Positions 18,242 through 25,974 of a DNA stretch of 64,000 bases are shown here, piece by piece; position 1 is the stretch's first letter; every line of letters starts with the position of its first letter. The translations under genes were made by a program, and so were the position numbers. Location of the stretch: the NCBI RefSeq assembly GCF_028736175.1, contig NZ_CP117880.1, positions 3,348,001 to 3,412,000 on the forward strand, given 5' to 3'. Origin of the DNA: Sphingobacterium oryzagri (GTDB lineage: Bacteria; Bacteroidota; Bacteroidia; Sphingobacteriales; Sphingobacteriaceae). The notes below the pieces were generated by a model, which worked only from the letters and a program-made list of their open reading frames with translations, made no database searches and had not been told where the DNA came from.

Positions 18242-18721
18242 TTAGTCTGTCGTTTTATTGGATCTGTATATAGTATATGGGCTTCTAATATTGGAATCCT
18301 GCAAAGCTCGGTTTACTTTTTCAGCACCATAAAAACGAATAATCTCGTTTTTATCATTTTCATTTCCTCGCTCAAAAACACGCTGAATAACAGACCGATA
18401 ACGTCGTTCCCAATCTATATGTTCAATATCCGTATCCCAAAACAAAGCTTTGCTCAGGATATGTAGATAAGGGGTACTTTTGATTTCTTTTTCCTTGATT
18501 TTTTGGATATCATAATAGGCCTGCAATACCACCAAAGCACCTTCTTCCAACCCAAGTTGATGCTCAATTTTCAATACCAATGCCGTGCTAATTCCTCTTT
18601 TCCCTTTGGTAATAGCATTAAACGTTTGAGGATGCTCCTCTAAAGACAAAGCAAAAGGACGTTGTTTGATAGACCGTTTTTTTAATTCTCTATCAAGTAC
18701 AATTCCTGGATGGATTCCTTT
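18242..18721 (-). pseudogene. Antitoxin-type HTH protein, main part, cut by the IS
   Basis: The minus-strand frame continues upstream of the first possible start (TTG at 18649) as KGIHPGIVLDRELKKRSIK and QRPFALSLEEHPQTFNAITK. This is a HigA/XRE-like helix-turn-helix (HPG-VL-REL motif, then PQTFNAITKGKRGIS), followed by a helical C-terminus (LFWDTDIEHIDWERRYRSVIQRVFERG...). The frame is interrupted at 18721 by the IS; the missing first codons lie at 20151-20182. Joined, the protein would be about 167 residues. Similar HTH proteins sit directly upstream of AbiEii-type toxins, matching the remnant at 18239. A shortened product from the TTG would lack half of the DNA-binding domain. Confidence 0.85.
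18714..18721. repeat. Target-site duplication, left copy (ATTCCTTT)
   Basis: The 8 bp immediately left of the IS equal the 8 bp immediately right of it (20151-20158), the duplication length known for ISL3 elements. Confidence 0.95.
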
Positions 18722-18788
18722 GGATCAAGCTGAATTCTTGGGGAGCATTAAATAAATTCTTAGTTTAGCACTTTTAAAATATACTACT

Positions 18789-19142
18789 TTGCAAGACGCT
18801 GAACGTAAACTACTGGCTTTATTGATGCCCGAAGGGCTGTTGGATTATTTCGATATTATGGATGTTAGACAGGTAAACAAGGAACTCCATATTCATCTGG
18901 AGGAAAAGAACCTTGTTCCTGCCGGTTATCAAGATAGTAAACTGGCCTCCAAAGGCTTTATGCCCGTTTCGCAAATCAAAGACTTTCCCATTCGTGGTCA
19001 GAAAGTTACCTTGCATATCAAACGCAGAAGATGGACCGTGCTAGATACCCAACAGATCATTACCAGAGATTGGGATCTTGCTTACAAAGGTGCTCGGATG
19101 ACTACGGAATTCGGGCTTTTTTTAAAGGGGATATTTGGATAA
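18789..19142 (+). CDS. ISL3/ISAon1-type transposase, N-terminal region protein (orfA)
   Basis: A 117-residue product with the N-terminal DNA-binding part of the split transposase (LMPEGLLDYFDIMDVRQVN..., RRRWTVLDTQQIITRDWDLAYKGARMTTEF). It starts at an ATG within the IS and overlaps orfB by 8 bp in another frame. Confidence 0.85.
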   Translation: MQDAERKLLALLMPEGLLDYFDIMDVRQVNKELHIHLEEKNLVPAGYQDSKLASKGFMPVSQIKDFPIRGQKVTLHIKRRRWTVLDTQQIITRDWDLAYKGARMTTEFGLFLKGIFG

Positions 19143-20118
19143 CTATCCTATCAGTGCCCATCTTTTGGCACTGCTGTTTCAGTTGGATGGCAAACAGCTT
19201 CAGGATCAGTACAAAAACCATTTAAGCGACTTTCATGATTGGGATCAGAAACCTCATGCAGAACAGTGGACGGTATTTACAGGAAACATATCCGAACGGC
19301 TCAGTATCGACGAGACCAGTTTCAGCAATGGTGAACTGTATACGATCGTAAGCAGCAAGACTGCCAAGGGAAAGAAAGGAACCATCCTGGCCACGATTAA
19401 AGGAACAAAAGCAGAAGATATCATCGCGGTATTGGAGCGTATCCCGCTTAAGCTGAGGAACAAAGTCCGGGAAGTAACAATGGATATGGCTCCCAATATG
19501 GCCAAGGCTATTCGCAGGTGTTTTATGAATGCCCGAAGGGTCATTGACAGATTTCATGTGCAGAAACTTGTTTACGATGCTGTTCAGGAACTTCGTATAA
19601 AGTATCGTTGGGAAGTGTTGGATGAGGAAAGTAAACAGATCGCCAGCGCACGTAAAAAAGGTATTCTCTATGATCCTGAAGTACTACCTAATGGTGATAC
19701 AATCAAACAGTTACTGGCAAGATCAAGATATTTGTTATTCAAACATCCTTCCAATTGGACTGTAAGTCAAAAGCACCGCGCGGAGCTATTATTTCTGCGA
19801 TTTCCCTTATTAAAAAAGGCATATGGTCTTGGGATGGCATTAGGAGACATCTTCAACAAATGCAAGGATAAGCAGCTGGCTTTTACCAAGCTTGGCCTAT
19901 GGCACAATCAAGTAGAAAATTCTGGTATACCATCTTTTGAGAGCGTTGCCCGATCGATAGCTGCACACCATACCGATATACTCCACTATTTCGACAACAG
20001 AAGTACCAATGCTTCAGCGGAGTCTTTTAATGCCAAATTAAAGGCGTTTAGAAGTCTATTTCGTGGCGTAAGGGATACACCATTTTTTCTGTACAGGGTG
20101 ATGAAATTATATGCTTAA
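19135..20118 (+). CDS. ISL3/ISAon1-type transposase catalytic protein (orfB)
   Basis: A 327-residue transposase with DDE-type landmarks: DETSFSNGELYTIVSSK near 55, VTMDMAPNMAKAIRRCF near 120, ARRVIDRFHVQKLV near 136 and the C-terminal NRSTNASAESFNAKLKAFR with the catalytic Glu. It begins at a TTG overlapping the end of orfA, offset by +1; it is made either by coupled re-initiation or by frameshifting in the 19126-19142 overlap. No damage is seen, so the element may be active. Confidence 0.9.
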   Translation: MDNYPISAHLLALLFQLDGKQLQDQYKNHLSDFHDWDQKPHAEQWTVFTGNISERLSIDETSFSNGELYTIVSSKTAKGKKGTILATIKGTKAEDIIAVLERIPLKLRNKVREVTMDMAPNMAKAIRRCFMNARRVIDRFHVQKLVYDAVQELRIKYRWEVLDEESKQIASARKKGILYDPEVLPNGDTIKQLLARSRYLLFKHPSNWTVSQKHRAELLFLRFPLLKKAYGLGMALGDIFNKCKDKQLAFTKLGLWHNQVENSGIPSFESVARSIAAHHTDILHYFDNRSTNASAESFNAKLKAFRSLFRGVRDTPFFLYRVMKLYA

Positions 20119-20126
20119 AATTATCT

Positions 20127-20150
20127 CTCCCCAAGAATTCAGCTTGATCC
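20127..20150. repeat. Right terminal inverted repeat of the IS
   Basis: It starts CTCCCCAAGAATTC and is the exact reverse complement of 18722-18745 over 24 bp. Confidence 0.95.
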
Positions 20151-20182
20151 ATTCCTTTGTATTTCTCAAATTGCTTAATCAT
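20151..20182 (-). pseudogene. 5' codons of the IS-interrupted antitoxin-type gene, with right target duplication
   Basis: On the minus strand ATG at 20182 reads MIKQFEKYKG and reaches the IS boundary at 20151. Across the ATTCCTTT duplication it joins in frame to the part ending at 18721. The first 8 bp (20151-20158) are the right target duplication. Confidence 0.85.
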
Positions 20183-20300
20183 AGCACAAACATAAATATT
20201 TTTGCTTATACACATATAAAGTGAATGGTAATTTAGACGTAGAGGTGAGAACTAAAAAGGTTGACAATGAGATTCGTTTACATGATTTTAGCATATTTAC

Positions 20301-20638
20301 CGAACAAAAAAAGCAGCTCCAAAAAGCTGCTTTTTTCTGCGGAGAGTGAGGGATTGGTTCAGCCACTCCTTCCCCAGACACCACCCTGAACCTTCCAGAA
20401 TCGAACCCCGGCCGACCCTTCGGTTCGAATCCTAACGATATCGAACAAAAAAAAGCAGCTCCAAAAAGCTGCTTTTTTCTGCGGAGAGTGAGGGATTGGT
20501 TCAGACGCTCCTTCCCCAGACACAACCCTGAACCTTCCAGAATCGAACCCCGGCCAACCCTTCGGTTCGAATCCTAACGATATCTAACAAAAAAAGCAGC
20601 TCCAAAAAGCTGCTTTTTTCTGCGGAGAGTGAGGGATT
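20301..20638. repeat. 141-bp tandem repeat derived from a tRNA-Ser tail plus terminator
   Basis: Two full units (20301-20441, 141 bp; 20442-20583, 142 bp) and the first ~55 bp of a third (20584-20638) that merges into the real tRNA-Ser. Each unit holds the terminator hairpin AAAAAAGCAGCT/AGCTGCTTTTTT, a 16-bp copy of the tRNA-Ser 3' end (CGGAGAGTGAGGGATT), and scrambled T-arm-like sequence (GGTTCGAATCC and GAATCGAACC). The units differ at only a few positions. A minus frame across them (20175-20525) is spurious. Confidence 0.9.
20590..20619 (-). terminator. Terminator of tRNA-Ser
   Basis: A 12-bp perfect stem AAAAAAGCAGCT / AGCTGCTTTTTT with CCAAAA loop lies 3 bp beyond the tRNA 3' end. It recurs in both upstream repeat units. 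Confidence 0.85.
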
Positions 20639-20707
20639 CGAACCCCCGGACCTGTGACAGTCAACAGTTTTCAAGACTGCCGCATTCGACCACTCTGCCA
20701 ACTCTCC
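20623..20707 (-). tRNA. tRNA-Ser (anticodon TGA)
   Basis: 85-nt class II tRNA on the minus strand. Acceptor GGAGAGT pairs with ACTCTCC, anticodon loop CTTGAAA between CAGT and ACTG, long variable arm, T-loop GGTTCGAATCC, discriminator G. Confidence 0.96.
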
Positions 20708-20711
20708 GCGA

Positions 20712-20741
20712 CAAAAGTACGAATTTTCTCATTCCTGCAAA
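20712..20741 (-). promoter_or_regulatory. Promoter of tRNA-Ser
   Basis: On the minus strand TTTG (20741-20738) is followed after 18 bp by TACTTTTG (20719-20712). This matches TTTG-N19-TAnnTTTG and ends 4 bp before the tRNA 5' end. Confidence 0.7.
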
Positions 20742-20798
20742 ATTTTATTTCAAATTTCTCCAGAAAAATGGGCGGTCTTTTTGTAAATATACTGTGCG

Positions 20799-21323
20799 TT
20801 AGCTTAATATAAACTGAAGATCACCTTGGATTTTCACGTCTGCTCCTACCATAACACCCCCAGTCTCGATCGTAGCATTCCAGGTCAGGCCAAACGCTTC
20901 TCTATTGATCGCGCCATTAAAGGCAAAACCTACCTTTTGGTTGCCCCATGGATCTGTCGCTTGACCGCCATATTCGACATGAAAGGTTGCTGGCTTCGTA
21001 ATATCCTTTACCGTTAGGTTGCCCGTTACTTCGTACTCATCATCCTTAACCTTCGTGATGCCTGTTGAATCAAACGTGATTTCGGGAAACGAAGCGCTAT
21101 TAAAGAAATCTTCACTGCGCAAGTGCTCATCACGTTGCTCACTTTTGGTATTGATTGAGCTTGATGCAATAGAAATACGAATAGATGCTGTAGAAATATC
21201 TTCCGGATCGCCACTCATGCTAATGTTAAAATCCTGAAAGAAGCCTTTAACCGTCGAGATCATCATGTGCTTCACCTTAAATTCAATCGCACTATGTGCG
21301 TTGTCTAATTTCCATGTAGTCAT
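20799..21323 (-). CDS. YceI family lipocalin-like protein
   Basis: The YceI fold starts WKLDNAHSAIEFKVKHMMIST and ends VGADVKIQGDLQFI, 174 residues. Members bind isoprenoid-type lipids in a beta-barrel; many are periplasmic, but this one has no signal peptide and is likely cytoplasmic. The ATG at 21323 is chosen because AAAGGA lies 8 bp upstream; the frame is open to an ATG at 21374. It is flanked by tRNA genes and is monocistronic. Confidence 0.9.
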   Translation of the reverse strand: MTTWKLDNAHSAIEFKVKHMMISTVKGFFQDFNISMSGDPEDISTASIRISIASSSINTKSEQRDEHLRSEDFFNSASFPEITFDSTGITKVKDDEYEVTGNLTVKDITKPATFHVEYGGQATDPWGNQKVGFAFNGAINREAFGLTWNATIETGGVMVGADVKIQGDLQFILS

Positions 21324-21472
21324 AATCTTATCCTTTTCTAGTAAAACTTTATTAAGCGCATTTTGTTTGTTCAAACATCAATAAAATATCTTATGGATGG
21401 CGGAGTCTGCAATAAATATGTATTTGCTGTGCAATCAGTTAATATCGTCGTAACAAAAAATAACGAATTTAT

Positions 21473-21503
21473 TTTGGAAAACAACGTCAATTAGCTACTT
21501 TTG
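21473..21503 (+). promoter_or_regulatory. Promoter of tRNA-Arg
   Basis: TTTG (21473-21476), 19 bp, then TACTTTTG (21496-21503): an exact fit to the Bacteroidota housekeeping consensus TTTG-N19-TAnnTTTG, 15 bp before the tRNA. This is the best promoter in the window. Confidence 0.8.
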
Positions 21504-21518
21504 TACCACTGAAAGGAC

Positions 21519-21592
21519 GCGCCAATAGCTCAGCAGGATAGAGCAACGGTTTTCTAAACCGTCGGTCAGGGGTTCGAATCCCTTTTGGCGTA
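21519..21592 (+). tRNA. tRNA-Arg (anticodon TCT)
   Basis: 74-nt cloverleaf. Acceptor GCGCCAA pairs with TTGGCGT, anticodon stem ACGGT/ACCGT with loop TTTCTAA, T-loop GTTCGAATC. No CCA is encoded. Confidence 0.96.
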
Positions 21593-21595
21593 CTT

Positions 21596-21630
21596 AAATC
21601 CCCCTCTATTTAATGATAGAGGGGATTTTT
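21596..21630 (+). terminator. Terminator after tRNA-Arg
   Basis: A stem AATCCCC(C)TCTAT / ATAGAGGGGATT with loop TTAATG is followed by TTTT. The next 300 bp (21633-21932) hold no gene or repeat that I can see. Confidence 0.85.
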
Positions 21631-21932
21631 GTTTCTTGGGCAACTCAACACGACATTTACCCGCCCAAAATTTTCGAACTCAACTGATCTTTATGCAAAC
21701 TGACAACCTGAGTAATAAGAATAGATTAATCTGATCAACCTACTGCAGACTGATAGTTTACAGTTCTGTAGAGGGATCGTGATGCTGCCTTGCGGTTACT
21801 AAAGATACGGGCGCACAGGAGAAAATGCACGGCAATAGTAATTGGTTTCAATCCGTCTAAAGAAACACTGAATTACGTAAAAGGTACAAGATTAACAGCC
21901 GTGCTATACAAATAAGCAGAATCAGATAACCA

Positions 21933-22748
21933 CTACCCAATATTCACCGGATAATACACCGAGCCAAACTGATCGAAATCCGTCAACTTGATTTCTTCGG
22001 AAAAAATACCGTATACAGACGAGCCCGAGCCAGACATACTAGCGTACAAAGCTCCCTGCTCATACAGTGCCAGTTTAATTGACCTGATCAACGGGTACTG
22101 CTCAAACAAACCGTCTTCAAAATCATTCTTTATAGAGAACTTCCATTCTTGCACCGGAAGTCGAATCAAATCACGCAAATCGTGCGCAGAAGCACGCGGC
22201 GCCACCTGCCGATAAGCCTCAGCCGTGCCGATATGCAACGCAGGCTTCACCAATACCAAATACTTATCTGAAAGATCCAGCGTGCAGGGCGTGAGATCTG
22301 TACCCGTGCCGCTCGCATAAGCGGGCACATTATCGACAAAAAAAGGACAATCAGCACCCAGCTTTGCCGCTTCCAAAATCAAATCTTCTGACGTAAGGCC
22401 CAAGGAAAACTGTTCGTTGAGCATCTTCAACACAAAAGCCGCATCTGCCGAACCGCCACCGAGACCTGCACCAAAAGGAATCTGCTTATGCAGGTGTATA
22501 TGCACAGCGGGCAACGAAAAACGTGCAGCCAGTAATCTGTATGCTTTCAGACATAAATTGTCATCCGCCACGGGCAAATCCATTCCGGTAATTTCCAAAC
22601 TGCTGGTTGTCGACGTATTTTCGGTCAGCTCGATAATATCATATAGCGGAAACGGGTAAAAAATCGTTTCCAATTCATGGTAACCGTCTGGCCGCTTTGC
22701 CGTGATGTTCAGACCAATATTAATTTTAGCGTTTGCGTAAGAAATCAT
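21933..22748 (-). CDS. ispE: 4-diphosphocytidyl-2-C-methyl-D-erythritol kinase IspE
   Basis: This GHMP kinase acts in the non-mevalonate isoprenoid pathway. The chosen 271-residue protein starts MISYANAKINIGLNITAKRP, the usual N-terminus, and has the phosphate loop PFGAGLGGGSADAAF near residue 90 and the third motif SGSGSSVYG near the C-terminus. The frame is open upstream to 22988, but this overlaps the divergent regulator and its promoter, so the ATG at 22748 is the start. Confidence 0.95.
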   Translation of the reverse strand: MISYANAKINIGLNITAKRPDGYHELETIFYPFPLYDIIELTENTSTTSSLEITGMDLPVADDNLCLKAYRLLAARFSLPAVHIHLHKQIPFGAGLGGGSADAAFVLKMLNEQFSLGLTSEDLILEAAKLGADCPFFVDNVPAYASGTGTDLTPCTLDLSDKYLVLVKPALHIGTAEAYRQVAPRASAHDLRDLIRLPVQEWKFSIKNDFEDGLFEQYPLIRSIKLALYEQGALYASMSGSGSSVYGIFSEEIKLTDFDQFGSVYYPVNIG

Positions 22749-22796
22749 ATACAATAATAGCGAAAACTCGCTTAGCTTACCCGCGCTAAATAAGAC

Positions 22797-22828
22797 TTTG
22801 TTTAAAAGAGCCTGAGTTTGTAACTTGC
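22797..22828 (+). promoter_or_regulatory. Predicted promoter of the PUL regulator
   Basis: TTTG (22797-22800), 20 bp, TAACTTGC (22821-22828), one mismatch to TAnnTTTG. The expected transcription start near 22835 lies upstream of the ATG at 22849 and downstream of the alternative start at 22825, supporting 22849. Confidence 0.5.
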
Positions 22829-22848
22829 AGCATCGGAAGCGCGCATAT

Positions 22849-25695
22849 ATGATTCGTCTAACACTTGTATTTTTTATCTTACTTTGTTTCGGAAACACCT
22901 TTGCACAAGGTATTTCCACGATCGGCTCACCCCATGTACAAAACTTTACGAAAGCACAGTACAAAGCCGGTAACCAAAACTGGAGCATTGCGCAAGGACA
23001 AGACGGAATACTTTATGCGGCAAACAATAACGGCCTGGTCACATTTGACGGTGCCTATTGGGAGCTTCACCCGCTAGCCAACCGCAATTTTGTGCGAAGC
23101 GTGGCGGTGGCTAAAAACGGAGATATCTATGTAGGCGGAAAAGAAGAGTTTGGCTACTTCAAAAAAGAAAATGGCCGACTACGCTACTACCGTGTATCGC
23201 ATCTTGTCGAGCCCGAAATACTGGAGAATGACGAAATATGGAAAATATTGTTTACCAAAGATGCTGTGATCTTTCAATCTTTTTCCAAGTTTTACCGCTA
23301 CAAAGACAATAAGGTAGATGTGCAATATGGCGCTGGAGAGCCTTTCCTCTTTGCCCATCAAGTAAACGAGCATATCTGGATGGAGCGTATTCCTTCGGGC
23401 CTCGAAAGCTGGTCGACACGTGGCTTTAGTCCGATAAAAAGTAAGCTGAGCAATGTGCTCAGTATCTTGCCTTTCAGCGAGGGACAATATCTCGTAGGTA
23501 CGGCTAAAGATGGTTTGTACCTGCTTTCCGAAAACGGCGACGTTAGCCCGTGGAAAACCGATGCACCGATCAGCAAGTTGTTAAAAGAAGCACAGCTCAA
23601 CAACGGTGTACGCATCAGCAACGATCTATATGCTTTTGGGACGATAAAAAACGGTATTTTTATTATCAACAAGCAAGGCCATGTGCTGCAGCATGTGCAT
23701 AAACGCAACGGCCTACAAAACAACACCGTGTTGAGCATGACGCTCGACAAACAAGGTAATCTATGGGCGGGCCTGGATAACGGCATTGACCGCATCGAAA
23801 TCAACGCTCCTTTCTTTTATTATAAAGATATCTATGGCGAACTGGGAACGGTGTATGCGATTAAAGTATTTCAGGATCGCATTTACCTCGGTACAAATCA
23901 GGGATTGTTTTCTAGCGCCTGGCGACCTGGCGATGCACTGAACACGCTGAAGCTGGCATTTATTCCGGGTTCGCAAGGACAGGTATGGCGTTTGGATGTA
24001 CTCAACAATCAATTAATTTGCGGCCACAACGATGGTACATTTTTAGTCGAAAACAACAGCTTGCGCCGTATATCGAGCTATACCGGCGGCTGGACAAACG
24101 TACAGTTGCCAACGGCAAACCAGCTGTTTTTACAGGGAAATTATACCGGACTTGCGCTTTTTGAGGATCAGGCAACCTGGCAACTGCGCAAAAAGTTTGA
24201 CGAACCAAAATCTGCAGTCATTAGTGTGGCGCACAAAGAAGGAAATCAATTTTGGGTGGTATTCAACAACGCTCTACAACTTATTGCCTTCCATCCGGAT
24301 TACCTGAACTTCCAAACGAGGAAGACGTTTTCTTTTGCAAAAGACTTTCCACAGGTGCAATGGATTACGCCCTTCTCGCTGCAGGGAAACAACATATTTG
24401 CGACCGATAAGGGTATTTTTGTTTACGATGATGTGCTGGCGAAATTTCAATCGTACACGGAGCTGAACAACACATTGGGCTCATACGCAAATGCTAAACG
24501 TATACTGTCGGTAGGCAGCAACAGCTATATCTTTGCCAACGAAGGTAAATTTGCGCGGGTAGACTTTACACAGCAAGAGATTAAGGTGGATTCATCCAGC
24601 TTAAAAAGCTTGCAAGATATGGTCATGAAAAACTACGAGGTCGTTGAGCCGCTGGGCAACAAGCTGCTGATAGGACTGGATAACGGCATTGCTATTTACG
24701 ACAAAAGCTACCGAAGCAAGCAAAAGGTCGTAGCACCTATTATCAAAACTATACAGGACATGGCCACGACGATCGATACTATACAGTACCTCGATTGGAC
24801 ACAGGCTTTCTCTAATAAGCAAAATAACCTGCGGATAGCATTCTCCTCGCCGTGGTACAGTAACAGTCCGCTACACTACCAATACATCCTGGAAGGCTAC
24901 CAAAGTGAATGGTCGCACGCCAGCGAAATTCCTTATATCGACTTTACCAACCTCAGCACTGGCAGCTATACTTTTAAGGTGCGAGCCATCACGGTGGATG
25001 GCGATATGTCTGAAGTTTCGGCGATCAGCTTTCAAATCGCTCCTCCCTGGTATTTGCAGTGGCCAGCACTCGTGGCCTACCTGGTGTTATCGGCCATCCT
25101 CTTTGTTGTCGCCCGCAGATTGGTTATCGAAAAGATAAAACGTGACAAATTAGCCATCAGCTCTAAATTGCAACAACGCCAGGAAGAAGCTTTACGCAAG
25201 GAGACGGAACAAAATGAGAAAAAGCTGATGGCGTTAAAAAACACACAACTTACGCAAGAGCTGGAAGCTAAAAACAGGGAGCTGGCTAATGCGGCGACCA
25301 ACATTGTTTATAAAAACGAGTTGCTCAATAACCTCAACGAGGAACTGCTCAACCTGAAAGACCGCGATGGTAAGAAACTTTCAGCGGATCAATTGCAGCG
25401 GGTGAATAAGCTAATTGATAATGCCCGAAGCGACGAACGCGACTGGGACCTTTTCGAAAAGAGCTTTAATGAGTCGCATGAGAATTTCTTTAAAAAACTC
25501 AAAACCGATTACCCGGAACTCTCGCCTAATGATCTAAAATTATGCGCCTATCTTCGGCTAAACATGTCAAGCAAGGACATGGCATCACTCATGAATATTT
25601 CAACGCGCGGAATCGAAGTTAGACGTTACAGACTGCGCAAAAAATTCAACCTTCCGACCGAAAAAAACCTCAGCGAATTCCTGCTGGAGCTGTAA
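22849..25695 (+). CDS. Membrane-spanning propeller/Y_Y_Y sensor with C-terminal LuxR-type HTH
   Basis: 948 residues from the ATG at 22849. Signal peptide 1-20 (ends NTFAQ). A periplasmic two-component-regulator-type beta-propeller spans ~30-650 (repeats such as ILYAANNNGLVTFDG, DIYVGGKEEFGYF, GNLWAGLDNGIDRIE). A Y_Y_Y domain spans ~670-735 (QYILEGYQSEWS...YIDFTNLSTGSYTFKVRA), then one membrane helix ~745-765. A coiled coil (EEALRKETEQNEKKLMALKN) follows, then a C-terminal HTH (LSPNDLKLCAYLRLNMSSKDMASLMNISTRGIEVRRYRLRKKFNL). No kinase or receiver domain is present, so it is a one-protein sensor-regulator. Lying just before susC on the same strand, it most likely senses a glycan fragment and controls the PUL. 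Confidence 0.88.
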   Translation: MIRLTLVFFILLCFGNTFAQGISTIGSPHVQNFTKAQYKAGNQNWSIAQGQDGILYAANNNGLVTFDGAYWELHPLANRNFVRSVAVAKNGDIYVGGKEEFGYFKKENGRLRYYRVSHLVEPEILENDEIWKILFTKDAVIFQSFSKFYRYKDNKVDVQYGAGEPFLFAHQVNEHIWMERIPSGLESWSTRGFSPIKSKLSNVLSILPFSEGQYLVGTAKDGLYLLSENGDVSPWKTDAPISKLLKEAQLNNGVRISNDLYAFGTIKNGIFIINKQGHVLQHVHKRNGLQNNTVLSMTLDKQGNLWAGLDNGIDRIEINAPFFYYKDIYGELGTVYAIKVFQDRIYLGTNQGLFSSAWRPGDALNTLKLAFIPGSQGQVWRLDVLNNQLICGHNDGTFLVENNSLRRISSYTGGWTNVQLPTANQLFLQGNYTGLALFEDQATWQLRKKFDEPKSAVISVAHKEGNQFWVVFNNALQLIAFHPDYLNFQTRKTFSFAKDFPQVQWITPFSLQGNNIFATDKGIFVYDDVLAKFQSYTELNNTLGSYANAKRILSVGSNSYIFANEGKFARVDFTQQEIKVDSSSLKSLQDMVMKNYEVVEPLGNKLLIGLDNGIAIYDKSYRSKQKVVAPIIKTIQDMATTIDTIQYLDWTQAFSNKQNNLRIAFSSPWYSNSPLHYQYILEGYQSEWSHASEIPYIDFTNLSTGSYTFKVRAITVDGDMSEVSAISFQIAPPWYLQWPALVAYLVLSAILFVVARRLVIEKIKRDKLAISSKLQQRQEEALRKETEQNEKKLMALKNTQLTQELEAKNRELANAATNIVYKNELLNNLNEELLNLKDRDGKKLSADQLQRVNKLIDNARSDERDWDLFEKSFNESHENFFKKLKTDYPELSPNDLKLCAYLRLNMSSKDMASLMNISTRGIEVRRYRLRKKFNLPTEKNLSEFLLEL

Positions 25696-25974
25696 AAACA
25701 CTACTACAACACTACTACATCATCATAGTGTAAACGAAACACTATGTAAAAGAATTTGAGCAATCACTCACCACAATCAACACATTGATTATCAAAATTT
25801 TGAACCCCACAAAAACACTTCAATGTAGGGGGAATTTTTCCATGAAGTAGTAATGTGAAATCAAATAATTTCGGGCTTGAACGAATACATCACATCTTTG
25901 TTATAATTATAAACGCTGTGTTACGATAACCAGTTATTGTTTCATAACTATAAACTAAACAAACAACTAGCTCT
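25695..25974 (+). promoter_or_regulatory. Leader and candidate control region of susC
   Basis: A 280-bp gap that is AT-rich. It begins with an 11-bp direct repeat (ACACTACTACA twice in a row, 25698-25719) followed by CATCATCATAGTG and CACTATG, which could be binding sites of the regulator encoded just upstream. No exact TTTG-N19-TAnnTTTG promoter was found, and the start of transcription is not resolved. Confidence 0.35.

Larger units (their letters stand above)
18722..20150 (+). mobile_element. Complete ISL3-family insertion sequence (ISAon1-like), 1429 bp
   Basis: It is bounded by 24-bp perfect terminal inverted repeats (18722-18745, beginning GGATCAAGCTGAATTC, and 20127-20150) and flanked by an 8-bp direct repeat ATTCCTTT. 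It encodes two overlapping frames, orfA and orfB, as in the ISAon1 group. Insertion is within codon 9 of the antitoxin-type gene; removing the IS and one duplicate copy restores the reading frame. The intact ends and clean duplication point to a recent event, in contrast with the decayed copies at 15372 and 17865. Confidence 0.95.

Noticed and set aside
20175..20525. 116-codon minus-strand frame
   Set aside because: It reads through the tRNA-tail tandem repeats and repeats its own peptide; no start signal.
22749..22988. N-terminal extension of ispE to 22988
   Set aside because: It would overlap the divergent regulator gene and its promoter, and the ATG at 22748 matches the family N-terminus exactly.
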